7,479 nt of DNA, from contig PBWY01000053.1 of assembly GCA_002727395.1 (NCBI GenBank), positions 1-7,479 of the forward strand, in the 5' to 3' direction. Each line of letters starts with the position of its first letter. Position 1 is the stretch's first letter. Both the position numbers and the translations under genes were made by a program. The notes under the pieces were generated by a model that saw only the letters and a program-made list of their open reading frames with translations, searched no databases and was not told the DNA's origin. Source of the stretch: Rhodospirillales bacterium (GTDB lineage Bacteria; Pseudomonadota; Alphaproteobacteria; MPNO01; UBA2964). Below, piece after piece: positions 1-5,419 of this stretch.

Positions 1-163
1 CTGAGGTGTCAATAATTTTTAATATTGCGTGTGCATGTGGGGACCTGAGCATTGCTGCATAGGCCTGTTCGGCAATATTGTTATCGTCGCTAAATTTCCC
101 GTTACCTGTCACTAGGCGCAGGTCCTCATTGCGGATGAATGGTTTTCCTATATTTTTATACAT
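1..163 (-). CDS. Xanthine dehydrogenase/CO dehydrogenase-family molybdopterin-binding subunit, N-terminal fragment
   Basis: Reading the minus strand from the ATG at 163-161 gives 54 uninterrupted codons to the window edge. The peptide matches the start of CoxL/XdhB-type large subunits: a short leader with IGKPFIRNEDLRLVTGNG, then KFSDD, then AYAAMLRSPHAHA and IDTS. These enzymes are molybdenum hydroxylases that normally carry molybdopterin cytosine dinucleotide and work with a FAD subunit and a 2Fe-2S subunit, oxidising CO, purines, aldehydes or aromatics in the cytoplasm. The ATG is where family members usually begin. TTG (199-197) and CTG (184-182) are alternative in-frame starts, and no good Shine-Dalgarno lies before the ATG. 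The next in-frame stop upstream is at 202-200. Only the first few percent of the gene is present, so the substrate class and catalytic loop cannot be read. The gene is divergent from the BisC-like gene, with about 108 bp between the two starts. Family assignment is firm; substrate is unknown. Confidence 0.85.
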   Translation of the reverse strand, partial: MYKNIGKPFIRNEDLRLVTGNGKFSDDNNIAEQAYAAMLRSPHAHAILKIIDTS

Positions 164-271
164 GTTAGCTAGGATACTTTTCAGATGGTGCTCAGGCAAC
201 TAAATGGCATAAGATCTAATATATAAATTAACAATTCCATAATAAGGTAATCTTTGAGTAAGGGTGTTAAA

Positions 272-2584
272 ATGGTAACCGAAACATTTCGCAATTCTTC
301 ACATTGGGGGGCATTTTATGCAGAGGTTGAGAATGGTCGTGTTAAGGATGTGCGCCCATTTGAGGAGGATCCCAATCCGTCCGCGATGCTTCGCTCGATT
401 CCACATTCTGTGCACGCAGAGACACGTGTCGCGAAACCATATGTGCGCGAGGGATGGCTCAATGGGGACAAAAATTCTGGAGAGGGACGTGGTCGAGAAC
501 CCTTTATAGCTGTTAGCTGGGAAAAAGCATTCGATCTTGTTTCGGGCGAATTAAAACGAGTTAAAGAAACTTATAGCAACGACGCAATCTTGGGGGGGTC
601 TTACGGCTGGTCTAGTGCGGGAACATTTCATCATGCGAGGGTGCAGCTTAGACGGTTCTTGTTTGCGTTTGGTGGATGTGTAGATCAGTCTTCGAACTAT
701 AGCTTTGGTTCTGCTATGGCCTTTGTACCCCACATTGCTGGCGATATGCGAACGGTCACCGGGCCCATAACATCTTGGTCAGCCATTGTTAAAAACACGA
801 AAAATTTGGTTGTATTTGGAGGAATTAATCCAAAAAACATGCAAGCAGCACGAGGTGGAAATGTCGCGCATGAATTTATTCCCTCAATGAAACAGCTTGC
901 CGACGCTAACGTGAACGTCGTCAACATAAGTCCGTGTCGAGATGATGTATCTGCGTTTCTGAAACCAAGTTGGCTGCCTATTCGTCCCAATACTGATACC
1001 GCGCTTATGCTCGCACTTACGCATACTCTGATTTCAGAAAACCTCCATGATAAGGAGTTTCTCGAAAATTATTGCGAAGGAGCAGACCGGGTTATTCCCT
1101 ATATTATGGGTGAAACCGACGGTCAGCCGAAAGACGCAAGCTGGGCTGCGAGTATCACTGAAATTGATCCACAGGATATTCGTAGTTTAGCTCTGCAGAT
1201 GGCCGCAAGCCGGACAATGTTATCAGCAACTTGGTCCTTACAGCGTGGAGACCATGGAGAACAACCTTATTGGGCTTTAATTTTATTAGCCTGCACTCTG
1301 GGTCATATAGGGTTGCCGGGAGGAGGGTTTTCATTTGGGTATGGGTCTACGGGGGGTATGGGAAATGTTCCCCCCAAATTCAACCCCCCTTCACTGAGTG
1401 CCGGCCGTAATCCAACAAATTATGCTATTCCTGCGGCCCGCATTGCGGATGCACTTCTCGAACCTGGAAAGGTGATTGAGTATAATGGTAAGAAGATCAC
1501 CTTTCCTGATATTAAAATGATATATTGGGCAGGAGGTAACCCCTTTCACCACCACCAAGATATAAATCGATTGCGACGCGGGTGGCAACGGCCAGAGACC
1601 ATTATTGTCCATGAACCTTGGTGGACGGCTACAGCTCGACATGCGGATATTGTTCTCCCTGCTACTACGACACTAGAACGCAATGATTTTGGGTGTGCTG
1701 CTAGAGACCCTTATTTAGTTGTAATGGAGAAGGCTATTGAGCCAATTGATGAGGCCAAAAATGATTTCGATATTTTATGTGAACTTTCTTCAAGACTCGG
1801 CTGTGAAATGGAGTTTACTGAAGGTCGCGATGAGGATGGTTGGCTTAGGTACCTTTATGATAGTTGTCGCGAGGGAGCCAAAACTAATGAAGCAGCAATG
1901 CCGGATTTTAATACGTTCTGGAAGAAAGGTTTTTATAAAATTCCGGATCGACAGCTTGAATATACCTTGTTTATGGATTTTCGAGAAGATCCCGTAGAAA
2001 ACAGATTAAAAACACGGTCAGGAAAATTTGAGCTATATTCCACCAAAATAGAAAAATTCGATTACGATGATTGTCCTCCCCACGTTACTTGGTTTGAGCC
2101 AGCAGAATGGCTTGGTTCCGATAAGACTGAGACATATCCATTGCACCTTATGTCAAGCCAGCCAAAGGATCGTTTGCACAGTCAAATGGACGACGGGCCA
2201 GTAAGCATTGAAACTAAGGTTTCTGGAAGAGAGCCAATTGAGATCAATCCGGTAGATGCAGATGAAAGAGGAATTGAGGAAGGTCAGATCGTAAGGGTTT
2301 TCAATGATCGCGGCCATTGTTTGGCTGGAGCGCTTTTGAATAATGATATTAGGCCAGGAGTTGTAAGACTTTCTGCGGGTGCATGGTATGACTCTAATTA
2401 TGGTGAGCCAGGTTCCTTAGAAATTCACGGAAATCCAAATGTTTTAACTAGGGATTATGGAACATCGAGGATTGGTCAAGCTCCAACTTCTACAACAGCG
2501 CTCGTCGAAGTAGAAGTTTATAAAGAAATAGCTCCCAAGATAAACGTATATTCTCTGCCTAAGATGGTTAATTTAGAGACTTAA
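272..2584 (+). CDS. BisC/TorA-type molybdopterin (bis-MGD) oxidoreductase, probably cytoplasmic S/N-oxide reductase
   Basis: A 770-residue enzyme collinear along its whole length with E. coli biotin sulfoxide reductase and the DMSO/TMAO reductases. Family marks, numbered from the ATG at 272, are SYGW with Tyr111 and Trp113 (the active-site pair of DMSO reductase), NYSFGSA with Ser144 as the expected molybdenum ligand, GGNPFHHHQDINRL at about 421-434, RHADIVLPATTTLERND at about 456-472, and the C-terminal cofactor domain from about 633 (DRLHSQMDDG) to NVLTRD at 723-728. There is no twin-arginine leader and no N-terminal cysteine set for a 4Fe-4S cluster, so a soluble cytoplasmic, single-cofactor enzyme like BisC is inferred. 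The family reduces sulfoxides or N-oxides such as biotin or methionine sulfoxide; the exact substrate is not readable. ATG 272 has AAGGG (260-264) seven bases upstream; an in-frame TTG at 254 with AAGG (244-247) is a weaker alternative adding six residues. A strong hairpin follows the stop. Confidence 0.93.
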   Translation: MVTETFRNSSHWGAFYAEVENGRVKDVRPFEEDPNPSAMLRSIPHSVHAETRVAKPYVREGWLNGDKNSGEGRGREPFIAVSWEKAFDLVSGELKRVKETYSNDAILGGSYGWSSAGTFHHARVQLRRFLFAFGGCVDQSSNYSFGSAMAFVPHIAGDMRTVTGPITSWSAIVKNTKNLVVFGGINPKNMQAARGGNVAHEFIPSMKQLADANVNVVNISPCRDDVSAFLKPSWLPIRPNTDTALMLALTHTLISENLHDKEFLENYCEGADRVIPYIMGETDGQPKDASWAASITEIDPQDIRSLALQMAASRTMLSATWSLQRGDHGEQPYWALILLACTLGHIGLPGGGFSFGYGSTGGMGNVPPKFNPPSLSAGRNPTNYAIPAARIADALLEPGKVIEYNGKKITFPDIKMIYWAGGNPFHHHQDINRLRRGWQRPETIIVHEPWWTATARHADIVLPATTTLERNDFGCAARDPYLVVMEKAIEPIDEAKNDFDILCELSSRLGCEMEFTEGRDEDGWLRYLYDSCREGAKTNEAAMPDFNTFWKKGFYKIPDRQLEYTLFMDFREDPVENRLKTRSGKFELYSTKIEKFDYDDCPPHVTWFEPAEWLGSDKTETYPLHLMSSQPKDRLHSQMDDGPVSIETKVSGREPIEINPVDADERGIEEGQIVRVFNDRGHCLAGALLNNDIRPGVVRLSAGAWYDSNYGEPGSLEIHGNPNVLTRDYGTSRIGQAPTSTTALVEVEVYKEIAPKINVYSLPKMVNLET

Positions 2585-2600
2585 TTTATTTAAAACAATT

Positions 2601-2637
2601 AAAATAGCGCATCCCAACTAGTGGGATGCGCTATTTT
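2601..2637. terminator. Bidirectional rho-independent terminator
   Basis: A perfect 16-bp inverted repeat, AAAATAGCGCATCCCA, is separated by the 5-base loop ACTAG from its exact complement, which runs into a T tract ending at 2639. The outer arms are A-rich on the left and T-rich on the right, so the hairpin has a U-run when read from either strand. It lies 16 bases after the stop of the BisC-like gene and 21 bases beyond the stop of the minus-strand membrane protein at 2659. It therefore separates two convergent transcription units. Confidence 0.93.
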
Positions 2638-2658
2638 TTAACATTAAAAAATTTATTT

Positions 2659-2877
2659 CTAACGTTTTATACAGTAAATTGCGATAAAGACTGCAATTAC
2701 GCCTACTAACCCGGCGCCCGAAAATTGATTGATTAAGCCAATCAAATTACCTGCAACGTCAGAGTTTACAAAAATTAACGCCTTGGGGAACAGAACTTGT
2801 AAAACAATTCCAAGCCCAATTAACACTAAGGCAAATTCAATTAACTGTTTTAGCCATCCTCTTACAGTATCAATCAC
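2659..2877 (-). CDS. Small two-helix membrane protein, paralogue of the next gene
   Basis: A 72-residue hydrophobic protein of unrecognised family. Helix 1 spans about residues 10-30 (after a short basic start VRGWLK) and helix 2 about 54-70, ending in KR, with a loop containing SDVAGN between. The start is GTG (2877-2875), supported by an excellent Shine-Dalgarno (AAGGAGA, complement of 2885-2891) seven bases upstream; this strong RBS argues for a real gene despite its size. It aligns along its length with the 79-residue product of 3001-3240, sharing the marks LxEF or IEF, QVLF, DVxGN and GLVGVIA. The C-terminus is at the terminator hairpin shared with the BisC-like gene. There is no signal peptidase site and no double-glycine leader. 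A function cannot be assigned: a membrane accessory protein, a holin-like protein or a stress peptide are all conceivable. Confidence 0.75.
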   Translation of the reverse strand: MIDTVRGWLKQLIEFALVLIGLGIVLQVLFPKALIFVNSDVAGNLIGLINQFSGAGLVGVIAVFIAIYCIKR

Positions 2878-3000
2878 TAGAGTCTCTCCTTAATTTGCTA
2901 AAAAAAAGTAGCATTTTTTCCTCTTGAATAAATGCCGATCTTATCCCCAGATTAAAGTTTTTATGTTCTTAAGCTTCTTTAAAAGCCTTAAACTTATATT

Positions 3001-3240
3001 TTAGTCATCTCTAAATGGTCGCTGTCTCATTATCAGCCACGCCGCTACCAACGCAGCAATAACACCAACAAGGCCCTCTTTACCAAATGCACCGGCAATT
3101 TGTCCTATATTGCCGATAACATCTATTCCAAAAAGAGAGACAACTCCCGACCCAAATAAAACTTGAGCTACTGTCAATAACGCAATAGTCAGTATCCCAA
3201 ACTCTAAAAGAGCTTTAAGTGGTTTCATTAAGTAATCCAT
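3001..3240 (-). CDS. Small two-helix membrane protein, paralogue of the preceding gene
   Basis: A 79-residue protein with helix 1 at about residues 9-29, a loop with GIDVIGN at about 38-44, helix 2 at about 55-71, and a charged tail RQRPFRDD that its sister lacks. ATG (3240-3238) is preceded by AGAGGT within about six bases, and a second in-frame ATG is at codon 5. Hand alignment with the 72-residue sister gives about 28 identical positions over about 72, with one single-residue gap in the central loop; identical blocks include LEF/IEF, QVLF and GLVGVIA. The two genes lie head to tail with a 123-bp spacer. That spacer is long for one operon, and the downstream gene has its own strong ribosome binding site. 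No known family is recognised. The paralogy and shared motif spacing indicate selection at protein level. Confidence 0.78.
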   Translation of the reverse strand: MDYLMKPLKALLEFGILTIALLTVAQVLFGSGVVSLFGIDVIGNIGQIAGAFGKEGLVGVIAALVAAWLIMRQRPFRDD

Positions 3241-3642
3241 AGTTACCTCTGCTTGTTAAAGCACACGAATCCTATACGGAAAATTGTTAACTTGAAAAGA
3301 ACATTGTATAGAAAAATTTATATTTGCTTTTACTTTTAATTTATTTTAATTATTTAATATTTATTATTGAGTAAGTCTTTATATAAATAATATATAGAAA
3401 AAATTTTTTTTTTATTTCCACGAATCAATCAAAAAGTTTTTTTTATATTTATAGTTAAAAAAATCAATAAATCATCGTTTCTCAGGAATTAATATCATGG
3501 CTCTACAAATTTTAGTTTCTAATATTCCTAGAATACTATTAAGTAGTTGATCTATTTAATAAAAATTAAGTATTTTCCTCTTATTTTTTATAAAGAAAAA
3601 CCTAAATTCTCTTATTTTCGTGCAAAAAGGAGTACTTTTGCA
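3241..3642. other. Very AT-rich gene-free spacer with A/T tracts
   Basis: This 402-bp stretch separates the divergent starts of the membrane mini-protein (minus) and the YCII gene (plus), so it should hold both promoters. From about 3310 it is almost pure A and T. It contains A6T10 at 3398-3413, A5GT8 at 3431-3444 and A7 at 3457-3463, roughly two to three helix turns apart, a pattern that can give intrinsically bent DNA. I could not pick out a convincing -35/-10 pair in such biased sequence. The only small frame with a possible RBS is a 17-codon one at 3497-3550, not convincing as a gene. Confidence 0.6.
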
Positions 3643-3957
3643 ATGCTTTATATGTGTTATGGGGTTGATGCGCCAGATGGCGCAAAAAAGCGAGAATTGG
3701 CTCGAAACGATCATTTTGAGTATTTGGAAACTCACAAAGACATATTGTTACTAGGTGGTGCTACATTGGAGGATGAGACTGATATAAGGCTTGGTAGCTG
3801 TCTAATTATAAATGTACCAAGTCGAGAAGCGGCTGATGCTTTTGCAGATGGCGAGCCCCTAAGAAGGGCAGGCGTGTTTAAGTCATATACAGTTGTAAGG
3901 ATGCGACGTGGTCAATGGAATCCGGGTGCAGCTCCGCTTACACCGGAGGGTAACTAA
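3643..3957 (+). CDS. YCII-related (YciI-like) domain protein
   Basis: A 104-residue protein covering a single YCII domain. It begins MLYMCYGVDAPDG, has the conserved His24 in RNDHFEYLE that corresponds to the putative active-site histidine of the family, a GGATLED turn, then the typical REAADAFADGEPLRRAGVF segment at 61-79 and a closing strand SYTVVRMRRGQW. YCII proteins are small dimeric alpha-beta (ferredoxin-like) proteins. Some are thought to act as enzymes or as accessory domains, but most are of unknown role. ATG 3643 was chosen because the domain starts at its first residue and AAGGAG (3627-3632) lies ten bases before it. The frame is open back to 3547 but that stretch is lysine- and phenylalanine-rich AT translation without domain match. 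The stop overlaps the stop of the convergent protease gene by 4 bp. Confidence 0.9.
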   Translation: MLYMCYGVDAPDGAKKRELARNDHFEYLETHKDILLLGGATLEDETDIRLGSCLIINVPSREAADAFADGEPLRRAGVFKSYTVVRMRRGQWNPGAAPLTPEGN

Positions 3958-4802
3958 CGCCAACGATTTCTAACAATACAAAATACCTTGGTAACTGTGA
4001 GACTTTGACGGAGGCTGTCTCCGGTCCTTGAAAAATTAGTTTTATGAACCGATAAATTAGACTTGGCATTTCCAACTTGATTGTTATTCAATCCTACACC
4101 CTTTAGAATATATAAAAGACTTTGAGGAGTAGATGAGTATGATCGTCCCCGTCTTGGAGCACCTGCGACATGCACTCCTATTATTAGCCCGTTTTTATCA
4201 ACCCATGGACCTCCACTGATGCCGCCGAGGTGGGTCCCTCTATCAGGTATCCGATTAATTTGAGCCCAAGCCACTACGGGCTCCCTAGTCGAATATCGAC
4301 CTTTTACTGCCATTGTACGCCGACCAATTACTTTTGCATGGACATCGCCAGGTTTTCCCTTGGGAAATCCGAATGAATAGCCATCCTGCCCGCGGAATAT
4401 ACGTGTTCCAATTCCTGGTAATGGTTGGGCTCCATAATTAGTTTGTAATATGCTTATATCAGCATTGGGGTGATGCACTATACGTCTGACTTGCGTAAAT
4501 CTTTTAGTACCGGTTTGGAGTGCAATCTTTTCACAACCATCTGCTACATGGCGAGCTGTAACCCATATTCCGTCTTTTGCAACTGAAAAAGCGGTGCCAG
4601 TCGAGGACTTTTTTGTATCCTCCAAGGTAATGGATAAGACAGGTCCTGCTGAGGGTGGCAGTGGTTGGTTTCTTGGTGGTTTGACTGTTTCTATTGGTGG
4701 ACGACGTATCGCATTAGACTGGTCGTTTCCGAAAGGAGAGTATTTTCCCAATAAGGCAATTACTATCAGGGTGCAGACGGCTAAAATATCCCAAATACGC
4801 AT
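3954..4802 (-). CDS. Membrane-anchored trypsin-like (S1 family) serine protease
   Basis: A 282-residue protein. Residues 4-19 form a hydrophobic N-terminal anchor or uncleaved signal, followed by a proline-rich linker (about 33-53, rich in PP) and a chymotrypsin-fold domain from about 54. The catalytic triad is visible: His85 in TARHVADGC, Asp115 in HPNADISIL, and Ser196 in GGISGGPW. Further marks are SFGFPKGKPG (143-152), which is usual in this bacterial branch, and GVHVAGAPRRGR (209-220). There is no PDZ domain, unlike DegP/HtrA. The predicted location is the periplasmic face of the inner membrane. Residues after about 238 form a Ser/Asn/Arg-rich tail without recognisable fold, running to the 4-bp overlap with the YCII gene. 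The start (ATG 4802-4800) lies 15 bases after the DUF350 stop and has a weak RBS, which suggests co-transcription and perhaps translational coupling. The substrate is unknown. Confidence 0.9.
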   Translation of the reverse strand: MRIWDILAVCTLIVIALLGKYSPFGNDQSNAIRRPPIETVKPPRNQPLPPSAGPVLSITLEDTKKSSTGTAFSVAKDGIWVTARHVADGCEKIALQTGTKRFTQVRRIVHHPNADISILQTNYGAQPLPGIGTRIFRGQDGYSFGFPKGKPGDVHAKVIGRRTMAVKGRYSTREPVVAWAQINRIPDRGTHLGGISGGPWVDKNGLIIGVHVAGAPRRGRSYSSTPQSLLYILKGVGLNNNQVGNAKSNLSVHKTNFSRTGDSLRQSLTVTKVFCIVRNRWR

Positions 4803-4817
4803 AATTGTATGAAGTAT

Positions 4818-5231
4818 CTATCCGGCGATGGCGGCGGCGTTAATAAACGCGACAGATAACTTGACCGCTATGACAAGAATCGAAGCGCCCATTTCATCCG
4901 CCTCAATTCTTTTTGGTAGATCTTTAAGTAAAAGATCTGCTAATCGAAAAGCCAGCAGTTGAATTACCAAGGCTACTAATCCCCAAAGAATAATATCTAG
5001 TAAGCCTACGCTTGTCGCCATACAAAATGCTAACGGTATGGCTAGGCCTAGTATAGCCCCGGCAAAGGAGCTGGCTGCGGCGGAGTTGCCCTGACGAATT
5101 AGTTTTATCTCATCCCAGGGAGTAATTAATTGGTAAACCCAAATACCGATGCCAAGCATTGCCATTGTGACCGAAAAATGCAAAAGCAGGGTTGGAAAAC
5201 CATTTAAGAGGCTTTGTAAAATTGGGTCCAT
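4818..5231 (-). CDS. DUF350 (YjfL-like) four-helix inner-membrane protein
   Basis: A 137-residue membrane protein with helices at about 11-33, 53-72, 78-101 and 114-134. The DUF350 signature lies between helices 1 and 2: TPWDEIKLIRQGN (37-49), then AAASSFAGAILGLAIPLA, followed by SVGLLDIILWG and a second half with IEADEMGASILVIAVKLSVAFINAA. E. coli YjfL is the best known relative and its role is not established; the two half-repeats of the longer family members appear here as a single copy of usual length. The ATG (5231-5229) is the natural family start, with only a weak AGGA about ten bases upstream. It is the first gene of a two-gene unit with the trypsin-like protease. The tight spacing suggests that protein and protease act together at the inner membrane, for instance in envelope quality control, but that is inference. 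Confidence 0.9.
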   Translation of the reverse strand: MDPILQSLLNGFPTLLLHFSVTMAMLGIGIWVYQLITPWDEIKLIRQGNSAAASSFAGAILGLAIPLAFCMATSVGLLDIILWGLVALVIQLLAFRLADLLLKDLPKRIEADEMGASILVIAVKLSVAFINAAAIAG

Positions 5232-5289
5232 TGTTTTTCTGGTCCTATCTTTCTAATAAAAACATTTTTAAAAAATTTATAACTGCCTG

Positions 5290-5303
5290 CCATAAAATTA
5301 TGG
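5290..5303. repeat. Inverted repeat, possible operator between divergent genes
   Basis: CCATAA, two bases, TTATGG: a perfect 6-bp palindrome with a 2-bp centre. It lies 59 bp upstream of the DUF350 start and 117 bp upstream of the OCD-family start, within their 188-bp divergent spacer. It has the size of a small regulator half-site pair. In AT-rich DNA such a palindrome can occur by chance, and no matching copy was noticed elsewhere in the window. Confidence 0.25.
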
Positions 5304-5419
5304 TGGTTTCTAATTCAAACACATTCTTAGACGAAATGATAAAACTTGAAAATACTCCGCTTCTTTCGTGGCGTCTATTAATGAAGCAAGCTAGATTAGT
5401 AAAAATTATGGAGAAAAAT

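Noticed and set aside
697..990. A 97-codon minus-strand frame inside the molybdoenzyme gene, and similar shorter frames at 551-733, 1391-1642 and 1737-1997
   Set aside because: All lie within the well-supported oxidoreductase gene and show no domain, membrane pattern or start signal of their own.
2969..2991. Imperfect hairpin (TTAAGCTT against AAGCCTTAA with a bulge) after the 79-residue protein gene, considered as a terminator
   Set aside because: The stem is short, AT-rich and bulged, and no T-run follows on the minus strand. It could at most attenuate transcription into the sister gene.
3497..3550. A 17-codon frame beginning MALQILVSNIP with AGGA nine bases upstream, a possible leader peptide
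   Set aside because: It shows no regulatory codon run and is not followed by an attenuator-like hairpin before the YCII gene. Short frames like this are expected by chance in such DNA.
3547..3642. TTG-started extension of the YCII reading frame
   Set aside because: The encoded stretch is AT-rich translation full of Lys, Phe and Tyr, has no RBS, and the YCII domain starts precisely at the ATG at 3643, which has AAGGAG upstream.
4594..4812. A plus-strand 72-codon frame antisense to the start of the protease gene
   Set aside because: It covers the anchor, linker and first part of the protease domain on the other strand, has no recognisable content, and the protease frame shows a complete catalytic triad.
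5192..5419. Upstream extension of the OCD-family reading frame, adding 76 residues
   Set aside because: It overlaps the start of the divergent DUF350 gene, has no family similarity, and the ATG at 5420 has a properly spaced GGAG and lies exactly where family members begin. The ATGs at 5300 and 5408 lack ribosome binding sites.
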